A stretch of DNA of 64,000 nt from Ophiodon elongatus (lineage: Eukaryota; Chordata; Actinopteri; Perciformes; Hexagrammidae). A program made the translations under genes and the position numbers. Positions 23,101 through 35,400 of the stretch are shown piece after piece. The notes under the pieces were generated by a model. The model saw nothing but the letters and a program-made list of their open reading frames with translations, made no database searches and had not been told where the DNA came from. The stretch covers positions 397,501-461,500 of the forward strand of contig JACSYO010001876.1 of NCBI GenBank assembly GCA_016806645.1, read 5' to 3'. Positions within the stretch are counted from its first letter, which is position 1. Each line of letters begins with the position of its first letter.

Positions 23101-23102
<2 letters not shown>

Positions 23103-23361
23103 TAACATGAGACAGGAGCCAACCACGTTGCTTGAGCAGGATGGGGGAGCTGTGTTTGGTAGTGCAAGACCAGCACACAGACAGCGTATTATCACATCTG
23201 GATATAAAATATAAAGCTCTGCTGCGGTCAACAACAAAAAAAGAAACCAGATGGAAACGCGTAAAACATTTGGCTCAGAAATGACTAATTTGGGGTTGTT
23301 TCACAAGAATAACTTCTATCACCAGACTTATTAGGCATGGTTTAAGACACTCCTCAGTCTA

Positions 23362-23388
23362 CCATCATCATCATCATCATCATCATCA
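23362..23388. repeat. (ATC)9 trinucleotide microsatellite
   Basis: Uninterrupted ATC/CAT units. Confidence 0.9.
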
Positions 23389-23654
23389 AATACCGTGATG
23401 AAGCTTCTTAGTTAGTTGCAAAATTCTTCCCCGATTTGTGAGAATATAACAGTGTACGTTCCGATAATGAAGCACTGACTTCGCTCTTGTAAATGTGTCC
23501 AACAAGAATAAGTAACCGAGCTCAGTTGTTTCCAAACTGGAGTCTACGGAGCCTCGATAGGGTCTACAAGCAAAGCAAGATTAGTCTCTTCCTATTTCTA
23601 GGTTAGATCAATGAGACAAAGAGTTCACACCAAGTGCTTTTTCCATATTACAAT

Positions 23655-23935
23655 ATCGGCTGTAGAGCTGAAAACATTGTTGATTAATTAGATAGACAGA
23701 AAATGAGTCGGCAATTGTTCAAGTAAATTATCAAGCAAAAAAAGGCACAAAGTTGCTGCTTTAAGTGTCTTAAATATGAGGATTTGCTGCTTTTATATGA
23801 TAATTAAACTGAATATTTGGGGGTTTGGATAGTTGGTCTAACAAAAGTAAATCTAAGATGTCACCGTTGGCTCTTGTGATGGACGTTTTCATTATTTTTA
23901 TTATAATTTCATGAGAAATTTGTAGTTTATACTAT
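23655..23935 (+). repeat. Old interspersed DNA-element-like repeat ('GAGGATTTGCTGCTTTT' type)
   Basis: The blocks TTGATTAATTAGATAGACAG, AAATGAGTCGGCAATTGTTC, TATGAGGATTTGCTGCTTTT, ATATGATAATTAAACTGAAT and TTTGGATAGTTGGTCTAACA match in order a repeat I recall as very common in fish genomes, with GATTAATC-type ends. This copy is diverged and lacks clear terminal repeats. Non-coding. Confidence 0.65.
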
Positions 23936-24484
23936 TAATTAGGTAAATCAAAAAGAATAATGAATGTTGCAATGAAATGAAAAATGCAATCAGACCGATG
24001 GACCAAAGTGCCCCGACTAGGCCCTCAAACAAGAAGTAGTTGTTGTTTACCCAATCAAACATTACATCATCATCTCAAACTCCCGCAAAGAAGCATGAAG
24101 AGCCTCCTCTGGGTGGATTTGGATGTGGAAGAACACCGCGCAGCGCGGAACAATCACACTCTTTTCAATTTCCATCTTTCCTGAAACGACAAAGACGACC
24201 TGTCAAGCACTTCTTATGGACACAGAGACGGAGCCTCTGCCTAATTTCCACCTCTACTTATGGGGGACTTGAGGAAGATTGGCTGCTGATGAGACACACA
24301 GGATGGGGGTGGGAGTGTGCCTGGCCTTTTTCCTGCGGGCGCCTTCTGTGGTCCACAACATAAGAGACACAGAACGCTTAGCGGGAACCAAGCAGCGGGT
24401 TAGAAACAGGCCTGTGGCTCTGTGATGGAAACAGTCAGGAGGCAACAGCCTGTGTAGCGGGGAACACTTGTCTGTTGGTCACAC

Positions 24485-24536
24485 TGTGTGTGTGTGTGTG
24501 TGTGTGCGTGCGTGTATGTGTGTGTGTGTGTGTGTG
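24485..24536. repeat. (TG)n microsatellite with GC and TA interruptions
   Basis: About 52 nt of TG interrupted by GCGTGCG and GTATG. Confidence 0.95.
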
Positions 24537-24724
24537 CACACAAACGCAGAGTGTCTTTGCAGTTGCTGTTAATCTCTCTATTCATAAAGTTGTGCAACAA
24601 AAGAAGCACCAACTGCCGCATGTATCATCATTGGTCTTGGGGTCTTTTCACACCTTAAAGTCTGAATGAAGATCCACTTCTTTTTTCTTTTTTTTTTTAA
24701 CCGCATATTATGTTATCAGGTTGT

Positions 24725-24880
24725 CCTTCTAACCATCGGGTCCATTGCTCGTGAAAGTGATATCTCAACAACAGCAAATTTCTTCACATTTTGCACCAAT
24801 GTCCACCAGGATTCAGGGATGACCTGATTCGAATTTGGAGGTCGAACGCCAAGGTTACTGTGACCTCACGTCCGTCTCAT
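24725..24880 (+). repeat. Teleost interspersed repeat fragment
   Basis: GTGATATCTCAACAACAGCA, TTTCTTCACATTTTGCACCA, ATGTCCACCAGGATTCAGGG, TGATTCGAATTTGGAGGTCG and AAGGTTACTGTGACCTCACG follow in order a repeat I recall as frequent in teleosts (tandem 'sensing' of the form: ATCTCAA-GAA, TTTGGCACAAA, TCAAGGTCACTGTGACCTC). Confidence 0.6.
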
Positions 24881-24997
24881 TCTCAACTAATTTTGTTTTG
24901 CTGCGTTGTTATACTTTTTTTTCCAGGCTCCGATTTTTCATGGCCAGAACTCCGAGAAGTCCGAAAAAATGTCACTCTAGAAACGAACTGATAACAC

Positions 24998-25145
24998 CGT
25001 CCGTCACATGACGCCTTCCCTCCCCAGGTTAACCCTCTTAGCTCTGTCAGCACTGTCACCATTGTTAGCGGTCGGTGCTGTTAGCACAGTTAGCGTGGCT
25101 CGAACTGCCAGCCTCCGCCATTTCGACTCAGCCTCCTCCATGTTT
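24998..25145 (+). repeat. Dispersed repeat with TTAGC units, copy 1
   Basis: Shared with 51955-52085 in the same orientation: CTTAGCTCTGTCAGCACTGT, GCTGTTAGCACAGTTAGC and CGCCATTTCGACTC versus the later GCCGTCATGTTGAGAGC. GC-richer than its surroundings. Confidence 0.65.
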
Positions 25146-25989
25146 GCTCATGATATCAGTGGCAAGAGCCATGTGCAGGCAATATACTGTAATATATATA
25201 TATATATATCAGCTTTAAACACCAACAGAGGGAGAGATAAAGAGATCACAGAGAGAGAAACAGACATATACATACGTGTAATTGAAAGAACAAGACAAAT
25301 GCTACTGTTTTTGTATGATTTTAAGCCACTGAATGATTTTTTTGAGCAGAGAAGCACAAGAGTTAGACTGTGCACGGCTTTGATTGTGTGCAAGAAAAGA
25401 TGACAAGATTATCAACAACTGCTCATCCCCAGAAGTAACAGTTCAGAAAGAGGAAGTCAGTGCTACATTAGAGACTCGTGTCATGCATTAACCTATTGCG
25501 CTCAGCGAGATGGCCATAATGACTGATGTATTACCTTTTTAAAATGAACAGTGATTGTGTGAACTAAAGTGTCTGCGAAGCAGCAGGTGAATATAAAAGA
25601 GACCTTGTTCTGTCCTTAGAAAAGTGAATAACTACAAATTGATTTAAGGCTCTCTGAGAGCGAGATTTCACATTAACCTTTAATATAAGCCATCAAGAAG
25701 AGGCTTGGCTTTTAAAAATGGAATGCAAAGCCAAATCTGTCAAAACAAAATGTTTCTGGAAGACTGAGTGAGAGATGAGTGTGTGGGTGTGCGTCTGCAT
25801 GCATGAATCTTTGTGCCTTTCCACTTGGCCTCGATCCAATTCAAAATCAGGAAATAAATCGCAGTGAAAGTCTTCACTGAAAAATGCCTCAAGTTCCTCG
25901 GCTCACAAAGTTCACAAAGAGCGTCAAAATTTAAAAGGAACATTCCACTGAAAACCTACCGAACATCGACAACTCAAAAGGTGCCTCTG

Positions 25990-26320
25990 AAAAGTTTGTA
26001 GCTCGCTTCTTTGCAGATGACACTGTGACAATGCATTCCACTGGCAACGTAATGTCAGTCCTAAAACATGTCAGTATGTATCAAAGCAGCCATTGGACCT
26101 TTTCAAACGACTGCTACGGCACATTCCACTTCTCTACTGCTGATCTGTATGTTCATGCACATTCAACTACTGCTGCCGCAGGCTTGTTATGGGACATCCT
26201 TCAAAGTCTTAAATAAACTTCAGTATGTCCACAACTTGCCTCCGTACCAGCTCCCGTTACCGTGATAACATCACTCCAGTCCTAAAACATCTCCACCGGC
26301 TCCTTGTGTCTCCATAGACC
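25990..26320 (+). mobile_element. Fragment of a non-LTR retrotransposon (L2/Rex-like), decayed
   Basis: A + frame at about 26215-26320 reads NKLQYVHN and, after a frame break, YRDNITPVLKHLHRL, resembling the C-terminal RT-flanking part of fish L2/Rex-type LINEs. A frame at 25992-26029 contains FADDT, reminiscent of the RT active-site motif, but is too short to be sure. Frames are broken and the element is dead. Confidence 0.5.
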
Positions 26321-26714
26321 ATGGGTATGTCCCGATACGCACGCTTGCAATCTCGAGCACTTAAGTGTGAGTTCCCAGGACATCAAATGTGACCCGTATC
26401 TGAAATATGCCAACACACAGGACACTTAACCCTCACTGGATGCACACTTCTCCTAAGACCCTCTTCAAAGTAGTATTCAGAGCTAAGTGTGTGTCTTCTG
26501 CACTGCACCAGTCCTGACCCTGGTCTCACATTTTGAGTGAAATTATGTCACGTGGCGCTACGTCACTGAATCACATGACACCACATCCGCGGCTTACGTT
26601 TACGATTCAAGCCTACTTAAATAAGCCAAACCACGATGTGTTCCGAACCCTAACCGCCAGAACGTTAACCAAGCATTGCAACGTTGACCACCATCGTTTC
26701 ACAACGTTAACCAT

Positions 26715-26945
26715 GCAGGGTCGTCCTTCAATCGGAGGATATGTGGTTCGATCTCCGGCTCTGCTCGTCAATGTCGATGTGTCCTTGGGCGAGACACTTA
26801 ACCCCTAAATTGCTTCCTGTGAATGGGTATGAATGATTGATTAGAGTCCTGATGGGCAGGCGACACCTTGCATGGTAGCCCCTGCCATCAGGGTATGAAT
26901 GTGTGTGAATGATGACATGTAGAAGATTTGAGATGTGCTATACAA
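26715..26945 (+). mobile_element. tRNA-derived SINE-like element
   Basis: It contains a box-B-like GGTTCGATCTC (26746-26756), TGTCCTTGGGCGAGACACTT, AACCCCTAAATTGCTTCC, CCTTGCATGGTAGCCCCTGC and ATCAGGGTATGAATGTGTGT, the layout of a common teleost SINE. The 5' A box is unclear, so the left boundary is approximate. The element is diverged. Confidence 0.7.
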
Positions 26946-26959
26946 GTACCAATCCATTT

Positions 26960-27245
26960 CCCATTAGACATATTTCTCTTCAGTCCAATATCCATCCATG
27001 TTCTACAAAAAACATCTTGGCTTTCATTTCTACAAATGTTAAACCTGCAGCCAGGAACCTTGGTGTGACATTTCATATTCAGGTCCCTACTCTGTTGTCT
27101 TGATCTTGAGAAGGTCATTCATGCTTTCATTCCATCTCGGTTAGATTATGGCAATGCACTGTATTCAGGCTGGAGCCAAAAGACCATCTCACACCTTCAG
27201 CTGGTACAAAACGCAGTGGCCCGGCTTTGAAAAAACACTGGAAGA
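26960..27245 (+). mobile_element. LINE C-terminal fragment (L2/Rex-like), decayed
   Basis: At 27106-27228 a + frame reads LEKVIHAFIPSRLDYGNALY followed by SGWSQKTISHLQLVQNAVAR, then a stop. This is the well-known fish L2/Rex-type LINE block between the reverse transcriptase domain and the C-terminus. An upstream frame (27046-27075) gives ARNLGVTFHI, also from this region. The SINE at 26715-26945 lies directly upstream; many fish SINEs share LINE tails, but here they may simply be neighbouring insertions. Confidence 0.75.
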
Positions 27246-27703
27246 GAAGGTCACATCGCTTCTCAGAGGGAAATGTGTTTTACTTCATAATATTTAACAG
27301 TAAGTACTAGAATCACAACGGAGGTAAAATACACAGATTTGCAGCTGCTGAAATGTGACCAAAATCAAATAGTTGTTATGAATTTAGGCAAAAAAACAGC
27401 AACCGTATTCAAATGTGCAACAATCTTCCTTAAACGCATTCTTTGTTTCGCCTTAACTGACTTTGCCGCTCGCGAGCCAAAACAGGAGATTGGAAAGAGG
27501 CCGATGTGCCCGCTTTGCGATCACGTCCCCGCATTAAGCCGCACACCGACGAACCGGAAGGTGCACAGAACGTACGAGTGAGTGAGAGAGAGGCGAAGGA
27601 GAGTAGTGGAAACTGCATTTCCTAGTGTCGACGCACAGATTCCCAGTAGTGCCTTGTGCCAAATGCGAAGCCGTCCTTTACCAAGTCCCTTTGAGAACAA
27701 TCA

Positions 27704-27705
<2 letters not shown>

Positions 27706-27742
<37 letters not shown>
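27706..27742. repeat. (CA)18 microsatellite
   Basis: Uninterrupted CA units, 218 nt upstream of a longer CA array. Confidence 0.95.
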
Positions 27743-27743
<1 letters not shown>

Positions 27744-27959
27744 CTTCCTGCTGTGTGTGTGTATGTGTGCCTTAGAGAGAGAGAGGGAAAGAAAGAGGGA
27801 AAAGAACTCGGAGCTACACAGACAATAAAATATCAAAAAGAGCTTTCCGTCAAAGAAGATTACGTTAGATACAACACTGATGGGATGGAAATCCAGGCAA
27901 TATTTTCCTCTTTTTCCATCATCAAAAGATTAGGTTTTCTGAATAAAACACCTAACCCA

Positions 27960-27960
<1 letters not shown>

Positions 27961-28032
<72 letters not shown>
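27961..28032. repeat. (CA)36 microsatellite
   Basis: The longest dinucleotide array in the window, uninterrupted for 72 nt. Probably length-polymorphic. Confidence 0.97.
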
Positions 28033-28036
<4 letters not shown>

Positions 28037-31000
28037 CTCAGATAACCACAGCAGAACACAATCGACTTCTCTTTCCTGCATCTTTCTCCAACTAACACAT
28101 TGCGCGGGAGAGCGGACGGGTTTCAAAGAATCAGCCGATCTGATCAGCCGAGTTTGGAGACATTTTTGATTAGCGAGCTGCTCACATTCCCGTTGAATCA
28201 AGCTCTCTGTTGTTGTGAATGGCAGTTCATTTCCCCACTCTCTCTCCTCCTCAATATGACACATGAGAAAGCCAAGAATCCTTATAATTATTAGTTTTAG
28301 GGTATTTTACAGGAAGGGATCCGTTTGACCAATGTTTTTCATCCATACATGCGTCACTTAACGGTTGTCTTGTTTTCTGGGGCGAGAAGACGATGCTCCC
28401 TGCAGTTTAAAGTAAAGAGGTTCATTAATCAAGAGTCTCAGAGTAGGAAATTGGCCTTAACGGGCCAAAAACTCTGAGTGACACATTTCATTCTAAATAT
28501 AGGACTAGGAGTAAACCTATTTCATCAACTTTCTTAATTTAGTAAATTACTTCTATCTCTGCTGTGTTATATTCTGAGAGAGGCGAACGCATGTTGTTCC
28601 AGCAGAAACTGACATCCTCATAAACGGGAGGAATGCAGCTGTGCGGCAGGCATGAATCACATTCTGGCCGCGCTTCTCTTATTGACTATTTCTTATAGCA
28701 GGGCGACAATATGTCAAAGACAAGTGTAGTGTAAAAATATGCTCACATTGTCATTGTGGATTTCTCAAGGCTGTGTGAAGTCACAGAGTTGACAAGGGAT
28801 GTTGTTAATAATTGGAATTGTAAAACAATGAGGTTGGAGGGGCTGATTTCAAACACTTGAGACAAATGACCTCGTATTCTAATTTACTTAACAGGCTACA
28901 TTTCTTTTTTTAAACCATGTGAGAGACGTTGTTTACAGTCTACTATGTAGATAGCACATTTGTATGTCATTTGATCATTATATTGCCGTCTTATTTTTTG
29001 GGCGTCTGTGTTGTCATATAGGGACTTTTGAACACGTTTGTCGGCGTGTAGAGTCTGTACGTGCATGTTTGCTCGTCACGTTCACAAAGTCCACTTAAAC
29101 CATATAAGTGGGATTTAAGTGCAACAGCCTTCTTCCCCTTTATCTCCCGGGTGTACACTTACCCTGCATCCTGCTGGTCTTTCTACAAGAAACTAGGAAG
29201 GACTGAGTTTGACTTTAAAACCCATGAGTGACCATGAATAACAATCAATTTAAAGAAACCGTGTATAAATAGGGACCTTTTACTTTAATTAAAAAGAAAA
29301 TGACAGGGGTAATTGTTAAAAGCAAGTACCCCAAATTGTCATCCATCATACTCGCGTGATCTTTTGTTAGTTCAAGTAGTTTTGCCTTCAGGATTGATTT
29401 CAGTTCAGGGAAACCACTTAAGGGGGTCATTCTCGTGCCGTGTGTTTTGCACCCTAAAATCCATTCGCACAGACGTGAACCCCATAAAGGGACGAAAGTG
29501 GCACGGCTGGAGTTTTTTTCGCAACATGTGAACGGCAAAACATTGTTTGATTTGTGTACAGACAGTTCACGCCAAAAGCAAAAATAAATATTTTTCCTCT
29601 TACCTCTAGTGCTATCTATTCACCTAGATTGTTTTGGTGTGAGTCGGCGAGTGTTGGAGACATCGACCTTAGAGATGTCAGCCTTCTCCTGAATGTCATG
29701 GGACTATAAAGAGTCACAACTTGATCAGATATACCATAGAGGCCTTCTCTTGGGTGTAACAAGAACTCTTCAAGTATAAGTAAACACTTCAATTATCACA
29801 GGTTTAAAAACTCTTTGGAAGCTTGGTGGTGGTGAAAAGTTGGCGGTATTGAAGCAGCAGGCAGAGGAAGGTAGCTGCAGCTAACTGGCTCAATAAACGG
29901 CCTGCTGATTAGTGATTGGCACCATGGAGTGGGTGTAAGAGTTTGGGAAGGTGGTTTGAACCAGAAGGGAGTTCTCTCATGAATTTCAAATCGAGGGAAG
30001 CGAGGAAACATGTAGATTGGAGGAAAGCCAAGAGGCAGAGCTCTAATGAGTCTTCCTGATTTAACTTTTGCTAATATCCATTTATCTGATTTATAAATTC
30101 AAATCTCTATGCCGGTGGACGTACGCCGTTTTGGAGACGGACACGAATGCTGCGTTCCCTCAGTAATTAATGGGACTAATATGTAGCCTGGTTTATGTAT
30201 CACTGACAGAGTAGCAAATGCCATTAGCATCACTGTCCTGCAATGCAAATCACTGTGGTATGTTTATCCTTTATGGGACGACTTTCTTGACGTGCCTAAA
30301 TTATTAAATCACCACACCGGAGAGGACGAAAAACCAAGGAGAGAGCCAGATAGTGACTAAAGGCCCATCACATCGTCATTTCTGACATCGGAATAAGGGA
30401 GGTGGCTGCGTCGGACAATTTCCTTATCTTTCCAAAACTGACAATCCAACTTTAACACCAAGAGAATGGACACTTTATGAATGCCTTTTCAGGAGAGTTT
30501 TTTGTAAAGTGTGTGCAACTATCCCCATTTTGTAATTATTATTGCTGCCAAACTCTTAATCACTTCGAGGGACGGGGGACATTGTGTATCCTGTTCACAC
30601 CCGTCTCTGACGTCTGTTTGAATTGCAATCAGACGTTAAATCAACACATTCTCACTCCCAACTTGTTGAAAACTGACTCTTTGTCAGTGGCCTACTAGGC
30701 TTCAAATTCTAACGCTTTAGTTTCCCCTCTGGCATCAGTGTTGGACGTGTGAAGGACGGCGTGTCAGTTTCATCTCGTTACATGCGTAGTGTTTCTTCAA
30801 AATAGACTTTAGTTCTCGCTGAATTTCTCACACATTCCTCACAAAAACCGTGGCTTGGGTTAAAATAAGTGTGTTTGTCATGTTTGTCATGCAAACTGGA
30901 CTTAGGTTTGTTACTTAATGTGGTGGAAATCAACCTTATTAATTTCCTTGAGAGAAACGTGATGTGAAAACTCTTAAATGTCTAAGTATTTATTGAACAG

Positions 31001-32589
31001 ACACTGAGTAATTCAGCTGAATGGATAGAGCTCTTTCCCCACAGATGGTTCAGAGGTCTAACCACGAGAAAAGGTTGAACAGAGTCTTTATGCACATTAT
31101 ATCGTATCTATTAAGTATGTAACATACTTAACAAAAGTACGATAAAATAAGTCGCCGTTGACTTTTGGCTTCACACGGGACATTAACAGTGGCCTCCAGG
31201 CTGAAACTCAGTTTTGATCGACCCGACCTCCACTACGTTGCCTTACTTGTTTAGAGGCAGCTCTGCACGTCCTTGCTCACGATTAAGACGGTTATATACG
31301 AATTACAGTGCATTACCTTTTCTAGGTATAATACAAACAGTGAATGGGAAGAGCCTGCACAGCTCAGCGATTGTTTTTTAGTTTGATTTGGGTTAACATA
31401 TGAATGCACACAGAAACTAAACCTAAGTACTTCAGGTATCAGGTTTGTCATTCATTGTCCATCATGGTCTCAACCAAAGAGTTTCCCACTACACATGGCT
31501 GAACTGAGAACCCACATTAAAAAAGTTTTTAGAGCTGTCCGTTTGAGAAAGCCAGGAAAAAAATAAATGCCAATGTTCTGTTCTGTGTGCTGTTAAAAAG
31601 TTAGAGGTGGAGGATCAGTACATGTCGAGTCTGCGCGCATCATTAACCACTAGAGTTCTCTTTTTACATGGTCAATCGCCAGCTTTGATTTGGCTGCCTC
31701 TCGTCCGTCTCCATTTCTCTCTCACATCCAGCAACATTTTCCTCGTTTTCTTCACTCACACTTTCTGAAAACCCCGCAGAACATGTTTCAGCGTAATGCC
31801 TCTGCCGTGGCCTTTAATAAATACACCACGGCACTGTTTAGTTGAGCAGAATTATGCTCTTCTTTCTCCAAGAAAAACCAAGTAAAATGTTGCAGTCTTT
31901 AGTTGAGCGACACGGCTGCGTGATCAATGTAACCATTGGCAACCATACTCAGAAAAACTCATGACAAACCCCAGTTGGGTATTTCACATTGTTGCCATGT
32001 ACGTTGGCATGTGATGTTATTTTAGCAGTGTTATACAAGCAGGTTGACAAGTTTCTTCTCCCCGCTATGCCTTGCGGCAGGATGACTCATGATCTGGCGA
32101 AGAGAAAAAAAATACATAAAAAGGCACAATTCCACTGACATCAGTTTTTACACTGATGGATGTAAAATTTGGCAAGCATGCAGAATAAAAACAATTATGA
32201 TTTCTTTACAATTAGTCCAGAATTCAACACAATGTTGGGTCAGGAACTGGTCTAACATACTGCAATTGTTTTTCCTAACTTACCCTCTCGTCTGCTTTCC
32301 CTGTCCAGAAAAAGAAAACCCTGACTCTTCTCCCCATTTCCCTTTCATGTATGGCCTTAACTTATTGCTGAGATCACGCTTTTTTGCAGCAGTCGGTTTG
32401 CTTTGTTCAAGCATATCCCTCGCTCCCATGATCCACGGACAAATCTCTGGGCGGAATAAACTCCCCGGTGGAGATAGCGGAAGCCAAACGGCTTACTTAG
32501 CAACTGACTTTGAAACCGCAGACAAAAGAGTTTCTCCAAACAGCGAGACAACCGATGGGCCGAACGCGCTTCCAAATATTACCTGGACG

Positions 32590-32591
32590 AG

Positions 32592-32622
<31 letters not shown>
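32590..32622. repeat. (GA)n microsatellite
   Basis: About sixteen GA units inside the tail of a 185-codon chance ORF. Confidence 0.95.
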
Positions 32623-32626
<4 letters not shown>

Positions 32627-35224
32627 ACAGGCAGGAGGTGAATTAACAAGAAAAAGAATGATTGGTGAGAACAAGAAAAAAAAGAGGCGGTAGGAGGGCA
32701 GTGTTGTTTCTGGAAAGGGGTAGAGAGCGATGGAGTGTGTGTGTGCGCGTGTGTGTGCGTGTTCATTTGTTTTCCCTTCAGTGTGAGAGCGGAAGACAAA
32801 TTGACCATATGGATAAGAGCAGACGGTGGCCAGGTTGTGCTAAGAACCAGTTAGTTCTTCCACATTGTGTTGTTTGGCAGTAAGCCTAATGTTTAGCACA
32901 CTGGGAACTGGCAAACTAATGGAAACAAGCAAACTGCCATGGCACAGACTTTTTAAGGCTTTCTAGGACGCTGCAAGGTGCACTTCCTGGCACAGATTTG
33001 GTCTGCTAGAGCTGCAGAGCAATGGCTGCATGCAAATGCAGTATGATAATGTAATTAGGTAAAAATGCTACGCGGCGATGCCAAAACACATATAGATACT
33101 GTTGAAGTGTGGTCAGTGTTGATTTGTGGTCGTCCGATGGGCTCCGTTGGAGTTTCATAAATTCAAATGTAGCCTAAGAAATGAAATGGATTGCATTCTG
33201 AAACTAAATGTTTTATACATCATTTGGTCACAATACATGATATGCAAGTATTAAACTATACACGGAAAACTACAATCCTAAACACAAGAAAGTCGAAAAT
33301 GTCCATTAACACCCCTAGCTTAACGTGAACTGAAAATACAGATTAGATTTTATTTCTTCAACCATTACAAAGACAGGGAAAAACCAGATCCACTTCCTTT
33401 ATTCTGAGCTTTCACAATGAAAGCTAGACATATACACTGCGTAACTGTTTACCAGAGGGAACTCTGATTCACTTCGATTCATTTCGCGAACGGGAAACTT
33501 AATGAAATAGCTTACAGTAGTTTAGGCTATTGTTAATTACCAGACAGACCACCAAATCCAGTAGTTTTATTGAAATTTATTAAAAAAGCGTCACAACTGT
33601 CACAAAATTGCACAATATTTTTCCCCGGAAGCAGACCCTGGACTGTGTCTTGGTATAGTAAGATCTCTGCCTATAATAAAGCTGTTCTAAACTATTCACT
33701 GGTTCTGTCATATTGCGTCTGGGTCCTTACCACCCTCCGTTACACAGGTCACCTGTAAGTCTGTTATTCATTTCTCTTGTTTTAGTCCACCAAGTTCTGA
33801 GATAAAACATCTGGCTCTTCACCTGATAGACAACATTCTTCACTTGCTAGCTACTGTTGTGTACTTGGGTTTAATAGAGCTTTTTTTGTTGCCTTCCTCC
33901 ACTATAAACAAGGTGTAAACCAAAACTGCAAGCTTAAATAGCTTTGATAAGGTTTGTAGAATAGCCCAGTTGGGCCATAATTCATTTTCATTTGTTCTTC
34001 TATTCACCGTTGAAATAAAATTATATTGAGTAGTGCAGCTTTAAATTACTTTGGACCACATATTTATACAAGTTATTGTGTTTTCTTCACTAAAGCATAA
34101 CCAAAGATCAACTGATCCCACTCTAAACCTGGTTGGTTGCTTTACACAATATATTGCAGTGAGCAGTGTCAAATTGGAAGTAATATAAGAGCAGTTGCCT
34201 CCTGTTAGAAGGGCGCTGTATTCATCAGGACTGCCATCAACCGCTTCTAATAACCATTATATTTTTGAAGTCCTTTTGCGACCAAGGGGCACCAGTCAAT
34301 CTTCACCCCATACTCGTGCACTGGGATTGGATTGTAATTGGTCTTCATGCCCACATGTGCGCCTAAGACTTCTGTGCGCTATGTGAATGTGCAGGCGAAA
34401 TGGCATCACAACAGGATATAGTCAACAGCTCACAGCAATAATAAGTGCCACCGGATCTGTGTTTTAACACGTACTGAGTCAATTATTTCATCCCAGCTGG
34501 AAAAAAAACAAACAAAGCCATTCCTTTTGATTCTGCAGATTGTCTGTGGGGAAAAGCCTCCGGGGCAATACAGTAGGAAATGAAAAAGCACGCATTTGTA
34601 TGCTTGCTACTGGTGCGCTCTCTCTTCATTTCATTCAGTCAATTTGGATTATAATTCCAAGGTTCAGTTTCAATTCATTAAGTGGTGGGTGGGAATTGGT
34701 GGTAGTAGTGGAGGTTACATTGGCGGTTGGGGTTGGCAGGTGTCTTTCACGATGCCATATCTTATTTGGTTGAAATTGTCCCGATTTCAAGATAAGAGAA
34801 ACAGACGTGTTTGGCTTTTGTTGGCAAGCTGAATTAAATTTTCTGATAAAGCAATTTAGGTTTTCTGACGGTATATTTAATTTAATGGGCACAGAGGCAT
34901 AAGAGAGAAGAAGAGGAAGAAGTGGGGGCACAAGAAGTGGACTATCGAGGATGGACCAGAGAAAGAGGCAATGTGGTGAGAATTGAAGGGCTGTAAACTA
35001 ATACATTACTCGGATATGAACAGAAAAAAATGTCCTTAATATAAAAGTTTTGTCTATGCTTTGCTTTGACGCAATAAAATTCTGCAATATGAGCCAATTA
35101 TAGTGGGCCTTTTTTAAAAAAAAAATTTTTAAATTTTTTTTAATTATACACATTTCAGACCTACTTTACATTCATCTGAATCTAGCTATTCATTGAAATG
35201 TCTCTTGGGCTTAATGTAAAAATG

Positions 35225-35400
35225 GAGTTTGTTAAAGGGGACACCACCTAAAATAAGAATTCCAATATATTATTTCCATGTCCCAGGAAAGCTCAATCAA
35301 TATTTGTGAACATGAGCGTCTCTCTTTCAAAGCCAGAAAAGTAAGTCTCAAACCTAAAGCTGCTCCGTAGACAATGAATGAACTGTGGATTTTATGGACC
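35225..35400 (+). repeat. Probable dispersed repeat fragment
   Basis: AAAGGGGACACCACCTAAAA, TTCCATGTCCCAGGAAAGCT and GTGAACATGAGCGTCTC in sequence resemble a repeat I recall from teleosts; no second copy is in the window. Confidence 0.35.

Noticed and set aside
25992..26045. FADDT frame as evidence of an active reverse transcriptase
   Set aside because: Only a short frame carries it and the flanks lack other RT motifs; it may be coincidental, and the element is broken in any case.
26715..26945. Possible tRNA gene from the box-B-like GGTTCGATCTC
   Set aside because: No cloverleaf or clear A box; the downstream blocks identify it as a SINE-like repeat.
27961..28032. Regular repeat array considered as CRISPR-like
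   Set aside because: It is a pure dinucleotide microsatellite with no spacers, in vertebrate DNA.
27582..28169. 195-codon + strand ORF
   Set aside because: Much of it is translated CA repeats (poly-HT), which lack stops; not a gene.
27860..28264. 134-codon minus-strand ORF
   Set aside because: Kept open by the (TG)n strand of the same microsatellite (poly-VC).
32089..32646. 185-codon + strand ORF, one of the longest in the window
   Set aside because: No recognisable domain, composition like random intron sequence, and it ends in translated (GA)n; best explained by chance.
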